From an uncultured euryarchaeote (GTDB lineage Archaea > Thermoplasmatota > Poseidoniia > Poseidoniales > Poseidoniaceae): a stretch of 24,273 nucleotides of DNA. The notes below the pieces were generated by a model. It saw only the letters and a list, made by a program, of their open reading frames with translations. It ran no database searches and was not told the origin of the DNA. Both the position numbers and the translations under genes were made by a program. The DNA is taken from positions 1 through 24,273 of the forward strand of contig CALGEM010000263.1 in NCBI GenBank assembly GCA_937881505.1. Direction: 5' to 3'. Of this stretch, positions 13,886 through 22,148 are shown one piece after another. Each line of letters starts with the position of its first letter. Within the stretch, counting starts at the first letter, position 1.

Positions 13886-14356
13886 TCACATCAACACGTC
13901 GAACGTGTAGATGAAGCCAAGGAAGGCGTGAATGAACACGAGGTAGATGATGAGGTCAGCGGCCCGTCCGTGCTTGAGTTTGGCCACAGCGAAGGATTCT
14001 CCAGCCTCCCGCTGTGTTCGAGCCTGTTTGCCCAGACGCGTCATGAAGACCATCAAACCAAAGCCGACCGGGCCCATGAAGCCGTGAAGGGATTGTGGGA
14101 CCATTGAGGTAAGGACTCCTTCACCGGCGTACCAGCCGGTGAAACCTCGTGCGACAAACGCCACGAGGATGACCAGGCCGGTCGCCCACAGGAGGCGTTC
14201 CCCGTTGGTTTCGTGGCGGGCCAAGTGAAGCGCTCGCTCCTCGCCTTTGAGTTCGTAGGACTTCTTTCGCCAAGCGTATTGCCACCACATCCAGACCACC
14301 AAAGCGCTTGCAAGAAGCGGGTGGAGGAGCAGAGCGACGGTGGGCACAAGTTCCAT
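13886..14356 (-). CDS. Four-helix membrane protein, cytochrome b561/DUF4079-like
   Basis: The 156-residue protein has four hydrophobic helices at about residues 5-28, 55-74, 88-107 and 131-153. Histidines sit inside or at the ends of three helices: His12 (LLHPLLA), His91 (SLHGFMG) and His143 (FIHAFLG), with His44, His48 and His129 near membrane borders. This pattern is like small b-type haem membrane proteins (b561 or DUF4079), suggesting electron transfer across the membrane. Haem binding is an inference from spacing, as no signature is unambiguous. It is convergent with the permease and divergent from the large PIN protein gene. Confidence 0.6.
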   Translation of the reverse strand: MELVPTVALLLHPLLASALVVWMWWQYAWRKKSYELKGEERALHLARHETNGERLLWATGLVILVAFVARGFTGWYAGEGVLTSMVPQSLHGFMGPVGFGLMVFMTRLGKQARTQREAGESFAVAKLKHGRAADLIIYLVFIHAFLGFIYTFDVLM

Positions 14357-14498
14357 CTTGACTCAACGAAGGCGAAAGGTCTCGGGTTCATGGAGGTATG
14401 CCTCTTCCCTCTAAATTGGGCAAACCAGTCCATCGGTGGGTTGAAAGGGCTCTCGTCGTGGGGGAAAATGAGGGGATGAAGGGTTGGACGAACAGTAC

Positions 14499-17400
14499 AT
14501 GGAAACCTGTCTCAAGGCAGCGTTTTCAAAACCCAGGTCGGGTGCTGTTCGCGTTTCGATCATGAACCGTGAATCCGCATGGAAAATGCTGGAGAAACCA
14601 CTCCGTGCTCATTTGGTCATCGCTGCTCACGAACAGGAGCCACCGGCTTCCGACGACGATGAAGACGCATCTCCCCGACGACCAACGATGAATCGCCCCC
14701 GAGGTCGCATGCGCCGATCCGGTCGTCAAACAGGTCCGCCTCACATGACATGGCTTCACAAACCAAAGGAAATCATCGACGGATCTCCGTTGTCGACGGC
14801 CTATCAGTTGGCCACCTTGCTGGTTCACAAACAGCTCGACGAAGACAACTGGGACGAAGCATGGAACGCTCACGAAAACTTGCTACGAGAGACATGCATG
14901 GTCGAGGGTGTTCACCCGGTGTGGCACACCATCGGAGAAAAGACACCCCTTCTCGGCCAATTCCTCGCCTTCCCCAAGGCCAAAGCCACCAAGGTCAAGG
15001 AAACCACCGCCATGGGTACGGATTTCTTTTGGATTGACCCACGAGATAAGGACGCCATCGTCACCGTGCTGAAATTGGCCAGTGCGGGCGTGAACGACCC
15101 CGACATCAAAGTCGCCATGCAGAAGGCCACCAACCAGATTTCAGGTGGCCGTTCGCTCGATTTGGACGCCCCCTTGAACGCTCTTGAGGGCTCCATGGCC
15201 TTCATCACGGTGTTGTTGGCGCTTCATGCAGGCCACGATGTTCCTTCAGCAGCCAGAAAAGCCTGCAAGAAGGCCGATAGCGATCTTTTGGATGCGCTTG
15301 AGGATTTTGAGCACCTCGCCGCTGGAACCGTCAAGGACTGGCCATCGCTTCTCGCGCTGAACCGAGACGATTCGCTCTCGGTTGCACGACGCACCCTGGG
15401 TTGGCAACACGCCCCTGCCGAGGCCGAGGCGTGCGGCTCAAGCGAGCTTGAAGCGGGTTTGGCCTTGCTCGAGCAAGCCGGCGTCCACGAAGGACGAGAC
15501 CGTTTGACCTGGTGGCGGCTGAACGCACTTCTCAATGAAGGGAAGCAGGACGAGGCGGTGAGCGTTCTCGAAAAGCGTCGCCTCGATGCGTCTTCGGATG
15601 TTTCCGAATTGCTTCCGCTGGTCGTTTCACTTGACAGTGAACAAGCCAATGCCTGGTTGATGCGTTTCTTGGATGATGTAGACGACCAAGCGCTTTACCA
15701 CATCGTTCACGAAACGGCCTTGGCCTCTACACTCCGCCGAAAGGCGGCGCAACGTCTGTGCGATGAACAGGGTGCGATGTGGGAGGAGAGTCGCTCGGTG
15801 GCTCTGACGCTGTTGGTCGAGGAACTGGATGTCGATCGCCTGGCTCGTGTCTTCGCCGGCGACAACATGCTCTCGCTTTCTCACCCTTACATGTCGTTGC
15901 TCGTGAGCCACCTGGCTCCCGCCAGTATCGACGCCTCCTTGCGCCCTCACATCTACGCATGCCGCAGCCAAGCCATGCAGGCCATCCACGGCGCGGAGGT
16001 GCCGGAGGTGCTGAGCCCTCTCGCCCTGCACTTGCTTCTCCTGATGGAAGGTATCTACAAGGAAACGCCAGAGGTGGCTGAAGTGCTTCCAACCAAAGCT
16101 CTCCAAGCCTTCTCACCCATCAGCCGAGCGTTGACCAGCGATGGCGTGGTCAGCGCCACCCACGTTCGCAACATGGGTGCCAGTTTGGATGAACTTGACC
16201 TCTCCACCATTGAGCGACGTTTGTTTGATGTCATGCTCTTGACCTTGACGATGAACCGACATCTTCAGGCGTTCAACATCGGCATGGCCAAGGCCGACGA
16301 TATCAACGAACTGGACCAACTCTTGGACAACTCCACCCTCCCTCTTCGCCTGATTCAATCCTTTTCCATTCTCATGGTTGAACACGACCTGGGCCTTCCA
16401 AATTTGGTCGCTTGGTACCAAAAGAACGACCCACTATCGCCCTGGGCACCGCTTGCTCGAGCAGCTCACTTTGCTGCCGATGGTGATGAGTTGAATTCTG
16501 CACGAGAATACTCACGGGCGGCTGAATTGTTCAACAAGCACCGGAAAACTGGCGGTGAATCAACCGATTGGGCTTCTGAGAGTGAAGACAACGACTTCGC
16601 TCTCTCGTTGCCGTTGATGCTGTATCGCAAATCCCTCATCCACTATGCGCACGCCACCTCATGGGCCGAGGCCGTAGAATTGCTGGAGCGCGTCCCCTCA
16701 CTGAAAACGGCCATCACTGAGCGCTTCAAACTCTACTTGCGAGTCTGCCACATGGCTGGAAAAGACACCAACGCCGCCGCTCGTTTGGTCCGAAAGCACG
16801 TCCAGCAGCGGAAGACCGTCCTCGAAGAAGACGTTGAAGGCAACATGGTGGAGAAGACCCGAACCACCTACAACGAAGAGGAACTCGACCTGCTGCGCAA
16901 TTATCCGTTTGAGCAAGCCCACCTTCTTCCGCCCGAACCCTTCCTCGGTCGAGTTACGGCTGCCTCAACCCATATCAGTCGTGACCTTCGTCGCTCAAGA
17001 ACCCAATACGAGCACCAGTTCAGGCAAGCCATGCAAGGAAGTTCACCTTCCATGGAGGAGATTTACGAGATTGCCAAGAACGCAGCAGAAGAAGGTGCCT
17101 TTGAGGGCTTGATGTACCTCGAGCGGGCGCAGAACTCCAACAAATTCTCCATCACGGCGCGCAACCGTCTCGCTGGCGTTGAGCAGTCCTTGTTCTCGCA
17201 GTACAAAGACGACATTCCAACCTCAAAGCGTCGGTTTTTGCACAACCTCTCTCTAACGCCCCTGGTTATCGTTGACACCAATGTCCTCGTCGATGCGCTT
17301 GTGGAACGCATGTACCAGCACATGAATTTGGTGCTTGAAACCAATGTGAACATCATCGGTGCCAACCAGTTCCATCGGATTCTGCTCCATCATGCCCAAG

Positions 17401-17942
17401 CAAAGCGTTTGGTGATGATGATCCCGGAGGACGTCCGAGGTGAACTCAAGCAGTTTGCCAAGGACCAGCGCTTGCTGCCTCGTTTCAAGGGCGCCATGGT
17501 CGATGCCTCCACCCTTGAAGAGACGCTCAGCGAGAAGGTGATGTTGAAACTCGTGGACGAGGTGCTTTCGGAATACAGCACGTGGAGTCCAAGCGCCGAT
17601 ATGTTGGCGGATGTTCCCAGCGATTCAGACGGACTCAACGCGTTCTTGCTGCGACATAGCGATGTGTTTGAAGAACTCAGTGAACTCAAGGGCTATCGGG
17701 GCATCACTTACCGAACCACATTGGAAGGACGGGAAATCTACCCTGAATCCACCGACCTTGACATCTACCGATTGGCCATGCACCTCGCTTCGCTCCCTCT
17801 TCCCTCCATTGGAGCGGTGTTGGTGGCGACCATGGACGGTGATTTCACCTTGGTCGATCGAGCCATCGAGGAACGCTTCGGCTTCAGCGTGGCCAAGAAC
17901 CACCGCTCACTCAAACCGTGGTTGAAGCGTCAGTCCAACTGA
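14499..17942 (+). CDS. Giant helical-repeat protein with C-terminal PIN nuclease domain
   Basis: The 1147-residue product has no family I can name for its first 900 residues. Residues about 25-40 are followed by a short acidic run (SDDDED) and an Arg/Pro-rich linker (RRPTMNRPRGRMRRSGR). The rest to about 905 is almost entirely helical, with TPR- or HEAT-like helix pairs. The last 230 residues form a PIN domain, a magnesium-dependent RNase fold: LVIVDTNVLVDAL (Asp926), PEDVRGEL (Glu near 982), STDLDIYRLA (Asp1086, Asp1088) and LVATMDGDFTLVD (Asp1113, Asp1115). The spacing between the second and third motifs is unusually long. The acidic set appears complete, so nuclease activity is plausible. 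There is no adjacent antitoxin gene. Starts at TTG 14484 and ATG 14562 are alternatives. Confidence 0.85.
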   Translation: METCLKAAFSKPRSGAVRVSIMNRESAWKMLEKPLRAHLVIAAHEQEPPASDDDEDASPRRPTMNRPRGRMRRSGRQTGPPHMTWLHKPKEIIDGSPLSTAYQLATLLVHKQLDEDNWDEAWNAHENLLRETCMVEGVHPVWHTIGEKTPLLGQFLAFPKAKATKVKETTAMGTDFFWIDPRDKDAIVTVLKLASAGVNDPDIKVAMQKATNQISGGRSLDLDAPLNALEGSMAFITVLLALHAGHDVPSAARKACKKADSDLLDALEDFEHLAAGTVKDWPSLLALNRDDSLSVARRTLGWQHAPAEAEACGSSELEAGLALLEQAGVHEGRDRLTWWRLNALLNEGKQDEAVSVLEKRRLDASSDVSELLPLVVSLDSEQANAWLMRFLDDVDDQALYHIVHETALASTLRRKAAQRLCDEQGAMWEESRSVALTLLVEELDVDRLARVFAGDNMLSLSHPYMSLLVSHLAPASIDASLRPHIYACRSQAMQAIHGAEVPEVLSPLALHLLLLMEGIYKETPEVAEVLPTKALQAFSPISRALTSDGVVSATHVRNMGASLDELDLSTIERRLFDVMLLTLTMNRHLQAFNIGMAKADDINELDQLLDNSTLPLRLIQSFSILMVEHDLGLPNLVAWYQKNDPLSPWAPLARAAHFAADGDELNSAREYSRAAELFNKHRKTGGESTDWASESEDNDFALSLPLMLYRKSLIHYAHATSWAEAVELLERVPSLKTAITERFKLYLRVCHMAGKDTNAAARLVRKHVQQRKTVLEEDVEGNMVEKTRTTYNEEELDLLRNYPFEQAHLLPPEPFLGRVTAASTHISRDLRRSRTQYEHQFRQAMQGSSPSMEEIYEIAKNAAEEGAFEGLMYLERAQNSNKFSITARNRLAGVEQSLFSQYKDDIPTSKRRFLHNLSLTPLVIVDTNVLVDALVERMYQHMNLVLETNVNIIGANQFHRILLHHAQAKRLVMMIPEDVRGELKQFAKDQRLLPRFKGAMVDASTLEETLSEKVMLKLVDEVLSEYSTWSPSADMLADVPSDSDGLNAFLLRHSDVFEELSELKGYRGITYRTTLEGREIYPESTDLDIYRLAMHLASLPLPSIGAVLVATMDGDFTLVDRAIEERFGFSVAKNHRSLKPWLKRQSN

Positions 17943-18016
17943 GCATTGTCTCGTTTGGTTGTGCTTACAGCTCACACTGCTTATGACGAGGGCAACGGGG
18001 TCGTTGACGACTCAAC

Positions 18017-19255
18017 TCACATGTGTTGAATCATGGCCTCGCCAAAGGCGCTGCAAGAGAGCAGCGTGGCGTCGTCCATCAAGCGCTCAAAGTCGTAGGT
18101 GACCGTCTTGTTGGAGATGGCGCCTTCCATGCCCTTGACGATGAGGTCGGCGGCTTCTCGCCATCCCATGTGGCGCAGCATCATTTCGGCGGAGAGGATG
18201 AGGGAGCCGGGGTTGACCTTGTCTTGTCCGGCGTACTTGGGAGCCGTGCCGTGGGTGGCTTCGAAGATGGAAATACCCGTGTCGTAGTTGATGTTGGCGC
18301 CCGGAGCGATACCGATGCCGCCGACCTGTGCAGCCAGAGCGTCGGAAATGTAGTCGCCGTTGAGGTTCATCGTGGTCAACACGCTGTACTCGGCAGGTCG
18401 GGTGATAATCTGCTGGAGCATGGCGTCGGCGATGACGTCCTTGATGATGATCTCGTTGCCGGTGTTCGGGTTGGTGAGCGTGCACCATGGGCCACCGTCA
18501 AGTTCGGTTGCCCCGAACTCTTCCTGAGCAAGGGTGTAGCCCCAATCTCGGAAACCACCCTCAGTGAACTTCATGATGTTGCCTTTGTGTACCAAGGTGA
18601 CGCTTGGTTGGTCGTTATCGATGGCGTACTGAATGGCAGCACGAACGATGCGAGCCGTTCCTTCCTTGGAGACGGGCTTGATGCCAATACCTGAGGTGTT
18701 GGGGAATCGAATTTTGTCAACGCCCATCTCGTTTTGCAGGAAATCGATGACGCGCTTCACTTCGTCGCTTTCCGCTTCCCATTCAATGCCCGCATAGACG
18801 TCCTCGCTGTTCTCTCGGAAGATGATCATGTCAACGTCTTGTGGCGCCTTGACAGGTGAAGGTGTGCCGTCGTACCAGCGGACGGGGCGAACACAGGCGT
18901 AGAGGTCGAGCTTCTGTCGCAGGGCGACGTTGAGCGAGCGAATGCCGCCGCCGACAGGCGTGGTCAAGGGTCCCTTGATGGAAACCAAACCGGATTTCAT
19001 GGCGTCAAGGGTGGCTTGTGGAAGCCATTCACCGGTGGCGTTGAAGGCTTTCTCACCAGCGAGCACCTCAGACCACACGATGCCTTTCTCGCCGCCGTAG
19101 GCTTTCTCCACAGCTGCGTTGACCACGCGAATCATGACGGGCGTGATGTCAACACCAATGCCGTCGCCCTCAATGTAGTGAATCACGGGGTCGTTGGGGA
19201 CCTTGAGTTGGCCGTCTTCCATGGTTACCGGTGTACCTGTCATGTCTCTCATCAT
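18017..19255 (-). CDS. icd: Isocitrate dehydrogenase, NADP-dependent (E. coli Icd type)
   Basis: Icd oxidatively decarboxylates isocitrate to 2-oxoglutarate in the TCA cycle with NADPH formation. At 412 residues it is collinear with E. coli Icd (416). Isocitrate-binding residues lie in GGGIRSLNVALRQ (Ser107, Asn109, Arg113) and VRPVRWYDG (Arg123). RENSEDVYAGIEW, VHKGNIMKFTEGGF and the C-terminal ATHGTAPKYAGQDKVNPGS are all present. Lys340 and Tyr341 correspond to the residues that set NADP preference in E. coli. Ser107 occupies the position phosphorylated by AceK in bacteria; no AceK is visible here. The ATG at 19255 is followed by an in-frame ATG 12 bp later. It is divergent from the OsmC-like gene. 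Confidence 0.96.
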   Translation of the reverse strand: MMRDMTGTPVTMEDGQLKVPNDPVIHYIEGDGIGVDITPVMIRVVNAAVEKAYGGEKGIVWSEVLAGEKAFNATGEWLPQATLDAMKSGLVSIKGPLTTPVGGGIRSLNVALRQKLDLYACVRPVRWYDGTPSPVKAPQDVDMIIFRENSEDVYAGIEWEAESDEVKRVIDFLQNEMGVDKIRFPNTSGIGIKPVSKEGTARIVRAAIQYAIDNDQPSVTLVHKGNIMKFTEGGFRDWGYTLAQEEFGATELDGGPWCTLTNPNTGNEIIIKDVIADAMLQQIITRPAEYSVLTTMNLNGDYISDALAAQVGGIGIAPGANINYDTGISIFEATHGTAPKYAGQDKVNPGSLILSAEMMLRHMGWREAADLIVKGMEGAISNKTVTYDFERLMDDATLLSCSAFGEAMIQHM

Positions 19256-19301
19256 CGCCCACCAACCTCTCCTTCAAGAATGAACCGCCCCTGCCCTGTG
19301 C

Positions 19302-19697
19302 ATGCAAGGGCGCGTGGAGTGGACGGGCGGGACCTCAATGGACGGCATCAACGCAGCAGGCCAACGAATCGCGATGGACTGGGAATCCGGCCCTTCGCCC
19401 ATGCAATTGACCCTCCAGATGGTCGGTGCGTGTTCGCTCGTCGACGTGGTCATCGGACTCAAAGAGCGCCCGTTCACCAAGGCCTGGGTGGACTTGGATT
19501 CAACCCGAGCCGAAACGAAGCCTCGTCGCTTCACCTCCATCACCATGGTCTATCACGTGGTGGGCGATGTCCCGCAAAAGTTGGTGGAGCGCGTGGTGGC
19601 CAAAAGTCACGAGAAGTACTGCAGCGTGTCAGCAACGCTTGACCCGGACATGCCCATTGACTGGCGTGTGGAAATCCATTCGCCTTCAGAGGCTTGA
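19302..19697 (+). CDS. OsmC-like peroxide/thiol-stress protein
   Basis: OsmC/Ohr proteins are small cytosolic dimers that reduce organic hydroperoxides with a pair of cysteines. Here the SGPSPMQLTLQMVGACSLVDVV segment (residues 29-50) gives Cys44 and EKYCSVSATL (104-113) gives Cys107, the two catalytic positions of the family. The intervening strand-rich part (RRFTSITMVYHVVGDVPQKLVERVVAKSHEKYC) fits the YhfA/OsmC branch. Length 131 is normal. The start lies 46 bp from the divergent icd ATG, so the promoters overlap. Its last 12 bp overlap the convergent acidic-protein gene. Confidence 0.9.
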   Translation: MQGRVEWTGGTSMDGINAAGQRIAMDWESGPSPMQLTLQMVGACSLVDVVIGLKERPFTKAWVDLDSTRAETKPRRFTSITMVYHVVGDVPQKLVERVVAKSHEKYCSVSATLDPDMPIDWRVEIHSPSEA

Positions 19698-20207
19698 TGG
19701 GCGTCCCTGTTGAGAAAGCGCATCGGTCAAGGCCTTGCACAGGGAATCGTACACCGGTTTCCATCGGGCGTGCAGACCACGAGGCGCGGCCATTGGCTTC
19801 CAAGCATCCTCAACCGCCAGGACCGTGGCGAAGGGCTTGATTTGCTCCCCGCCCATGTCGATGATGAGCGAAAGGTGGTATGCATCTCGGTCGCGTTGAA
19901 CTTTGAGGCTGGTCATGTCCACACGGCCTCCTGAGACGGAAGCGGCGAGGCGCTCGTGGTCAAGCAGGTCACGGGCGAGCGTAGCCAGGAGGGCTTCGAT
20001 CGTCTCGCTTGAAACGACGGGCGTGGGTGCGAACATGTCGTGAACCGTTTCTTCTTCCTCTTCGTCGTCATCGTCCATGAACGCAGCGAGTGGGTCGTAG
20101 GCTTGGGTGGGCGCCTCGTCGGTTGAAACCGGGGTATTCAAGCCCAATGCATCGTAAATATCGATGTCTTCTTCTTCCGTATCGGGGAGAGTGAATGCAT
20201 CAATCAT
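19686..20207 (-). CDS. Acidic hypothetical protein
   Basis: I recognise no family. From ATG 20207 the first 65 residues are strongly acidic and probably disordered (LPDTEEEDIDIYDALG, DDDDEEEEETVHDMF). A more ordered domain of about 110 residues follows: a helix (SSETIEALLATLARDLLDHERLAASV), then a strand-rich part (MTSLKVQRDRDAYHLSLIIDMGGEQIKPFATVLAVEDAWKPMA), and a final helix (YDSLCKALTDALSQQ). It has no signal peptide or membrane segment. ATGs at 20216 and 20231 are alternatives; a TATA-like TTAAGTAT on the minus strand at about 20230-20237 lies 23-30 bp before 20207. It is divergent from the anchored surface protein gene. Confidence 0.7.
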   Translation of the reverse strand: MIDAFTLPDTEEEDIDIYDALGLNTPVSTDEAPTQAYDPLAAFMDDDDEEEEETVHDMFAPTPVVSSETIEALLATLARDLLDHERLAASVSGGRVDMTSLKVQRDRDAYHLSLIIDMGGEQIKPFATVLAVEDAWKPMAAPRGLHARWKPVYDSLCKALTDALSQQGRPSSL

Positions 20208-20239
20208 GGTAATCATTGGCAACCTCTTCATACTTAATG

Positions 20240-20275
20240 CATGGTTTCTGGTGAACCTTCGTGCATCATGGTTTC
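20240..20275. repeat. Short direct repeat in the divergent spacer
   Basis: CATGGTTTC occurs at 20240-20248 and again at 20267-20275, 27 bp apart, or about 2.5 helical turns. It lies between the acidic protein gene and the surface protein gene. A tandem regulator site is possible but the repeat is short. Confidence 0.25.
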
Positions 20276-20319
20276 AAGCAAAAAGTAAGCCTCATACCGA
20301 CCCGCACACTGGAAGCATC

Positions 20320-20931
20320 ATGTTCGGCCGACGCACGCTGATTGTGGCGGCCCTTTTCCTCGGCTTGTTGGTAAATCAAGCCGTTGTTGCTTCCCCAAAC
20401 GGTTTGGGGGCAGAAGCCAACGAGGGATGCCTCTGCCATACGGCTGTGGACACCACACAGGTCCTACTTTCTGGACTACCGGAAGCCTACGAAGCCAACA
20501 CTACCTATGACTTGACGTTGGAGGTTATCAGCGCGGTTGAAGCGGTGGACGACCGGTCCCAAGGTGGGTTCAGATTGCTGGTGTCTGAGGGCACCATGAC
20601 CTACGATAACGCCTCCGTTCAGCGTCTGGACAACGGGTGGACACACACCTACAATGGCTCCTACCTGCGAATGTGGACGTTCACATGGACTTCGCCGGCC
20701 AACAACGACAGCACGACCACGTTCACCGTCCATGGAAACGCCGTCAACGGAAATAACGCACAGACGGGCGATGCATGGTCGACACTGGAAACGGTTGTCC
20801 CTGGTGTGCTTTACGAGGGCAACCTTTCCCCCGAGGAGGGCATCGATGGTGTGAGTCAAACGGACCGTATCGTCCTCGTTGCAGGTCTTTTGCTCATCCT
20901 CGGGCTGCTCTGGTCGGTGGCCCGGCCCTGA
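20320..20931 (+). CDS. Exported, membrane-anchored protein with choice-of-anchor-V/Reelin-like domain
   Basis: The 203-residue product begins with a signal peptide (RRTLIVAALFLGLLVNQAVVA). A motif NEGCLCHT (Cys37, Cys39, His40) and a beta-sandwich of about 120 residues follow. The sandwich order (LPEAYEANTTYDLTLEV, GGFRLLVSEGTM, WTHTYNGSYLRMWTFTWTSPANNDSTTTFTVHGNAVNGNN) is that of Reelin-type domains in choice-of-anchor-V proteins, which carry a CxxCH near the N-terminus. A final helix (183-200) and a short basic end (ARP) anchor it, so the domain lies outside the cell. The CxCH spacing is one residue short of haem-c CxxCH, so haem attachment is doubtful. The longer frame from 20164 lacks a signal peptide at its start. 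Confidence 0.75.
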   Translation: MFGRRTLIVAALFLGLLVNQAVVASPNGLGAEANEGCLCHTAVDTTQVLLSGLPEAYEANTTYDLTLEVISAVEAVDDRSQGGFRLLVSEGTMTYDNASVQRLDNGWTHTYNGSYLRMWTFTWTSPANNDSTTTFTVHGNAVNGNNAQTGDAWSTLETVVPGVLYEGNLSPEEGIDGVSQTDRIVLVAGLLLILGLLWSVARP

Positions 20932-22083
20932 TCAGTTGACGAACTCGATTTGTCGGTTGCGAAGCGCTCGGAGTTGTCGGTTCTCGGTGGAACCGTGGAT
21001 TTGGTCGCTCTTCACGCCGGTCAGCACCAACATGACCCGGAGTTCGTCACCGAGTTCTTCTCGTACAGCGGCGCCCCAGATGATCTTTGCATTTGGTGAG
21101 ATTTGTTCTTTGATGAGCTGCGAACAGCGCTCGGCTTCACCCAAGGTCAGACTGCTTCCACCCACCACGTTGATGAGGGCACCACGAGCATCACTCATGT
21201 CCAAATCGAGGAGCGGTGAGTGCAAGGCTTCCATGGTGGCAGCGTCAGCACGACCCGGGCCCTTGGCACTGCCAAGCCCAATCATGGCCACACCAGCGCC
21301 GGAATTGACAATGGACTTCAAGTCCTCAAAGTCAAGGTTGACCATGCCGTCGGTTGTCAGCAATTCTGTGACGCCGGTGATGGACCGCACCAATAATTCA
21401 TCACCGACTCGGAACGCACTGGCGATGGGCAAGTCCTTGACGCCCTCAATTTCAAGCAAGCGTTCGTTGGGAATGACCAGGATGGTGTCGCAGTGTTCAC
21501 GAAGACGCTCCAGCCCCCATTCTGCGTTTTGCTTACGAAGGGATCCTTCGGATTTGAAGGGGTAGGTGACCACGGCGATGGTCATGGCGCCTTGGGCTTT
21601 GGCGAGTCGGGCAATGTGGCCTGCAGCCCCCGTTCCCGAACCTCCACCCATACCGGCCGTGATGATGGCGAGTTGGGTGTCGTTGGTGATGCGTCGCAAC
21701 ACGCGTTCGGATTCCAGAGCAGCGGCTTCGCCCTTGGTTGGGTCGCCACCAGCGCCTCGTCCTCGCGCTGTACGGCCGATCAGGACCTTTTCTTGAATGG
21801 GTGATTGAAGCAGAGCCTGGGCATCCGTGTTGATGGCGTACCCGGTCACGTAGGAAGACTCGAACAATTTCTCATCGAACAAGCGGTTGATGGCGTTGCA
21901 GCCTGCGCCACCGACGCCGTAAACTCGGATTCGTGGTTGAAGAGACTCGAGGAGTGCTTTCAGTTCTTCATCAGAGCCTTGGCCTGGGACCTCATCGTGT
22001 TGGACCACACGTTGCTCCTCTTCGGAGAGTTCCAGTACCCGTTCAATCAAATGGCGCATGGCCACATTTTCGATTGTGGACAT
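20932..22083 (-). CDS. ftsZ: Cell division protein FtsZ
   Basis: FtsZ is the tubulin-like GTPase that forms the cytokinetic ring under the membrane. From ATG 22083 it is 383 residues. VYGVGGAGCNAINRL (54-68) begins the GTP-binding domain, GMGGGSGTGAAG (144-155) is the tubulin signature, and VNLDFEDLKSIV (248-259) carries the T7 catalytic residues (Asn249, Asp251, Asp254). The C-terminal domain is complete, ending in NRQIEFVN with little tail. An acidic leader of 50 residues precedes the core. The in-frame extension to 22188 runs into radA and is not family-like. It lies 65 bp after radA on the same strand. A hairpin just ahead of the ATG encloses the only GAGGG. Confidence 0.95.
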   Translation of the reverse strand: MSTIENVAMRHLIERVLELSEEEQRVVQHDEVPGQGSDEELKALLESLQPRIRVYGVGGAGCNAINRLFDEKLFESSYVTGYAINTDAQALLQSPIQEKVLIGRTARGRGAGGDPTKGEAAALESERVLRRITNDTQLAIITAGMGGGSGTGAAGHIARLAKAQGAMTIAVVTYPFKSEGSLRKQNAEWGLERLREHCDTILVIPNERLLEIEGVKDLPIASAFRVGDELLVRSITGVTELLTTDGMVNLDFEDLKSIVNSGAGVAMIGLGSAKGPGRADAATMEALHSPLLDLDMSDARGALINVVGGSSLTLGEAERCSQLIKEQISPNAKIIWGAAVREELGDELRVMLVLTGVKSDQIHGSTENRQLRALRNRQIEFVN

Positions 22084-22089
22084 TTTCAA

Positions 22090-22112
22090 TGTGCCGCCCT
22101 CACAGGGGCACA
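22090..22112 (-). repeat. Hairpin in the ftsZ leader enclosing a possible ribosome-binding site
   Basis: Read on the minus strand, TGTGCC pairs with GGCACA, and inside these CCT pairs with AGG around a GTG loop, with two unpaired bases (GC). The stem ends six bases before the ftsZ ATG at 22083 and takes up the GAGGG segment, the only Shine-Dalgarno-like sequence there. Confidence 0.45.
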
Positions 22113-22148
22113 GGAGCCGAGTTTTCGGGGCCGTGAACGGAAGCCGAA

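Noticed and set aside
14499..17942. Toxin-antitoxin interpretation of the PIN protein
   Set aside because: The protein is about nine times the size of VapC and there is no small antitoxin gene adjacent.
18000..18011. Short dyad GTCGT-TG-ACGAC downstream of the PIN gene
   Set aside because: Arms of five bases in a GC-rich convergent spacer are expected by chance; at most part of a terminator.
18023..18694. 223-codon plus-strand frame opposite icd
   Set aside because: It is antisense to a near-perfect Icd; composition is a codon-bias shadow.
20164..20319. 52-residue N-terminal extension of the anchored surface protein
   Set aside because: It would bury the signal peptide inside the protein and overlap the divergent acidic-protein gene.
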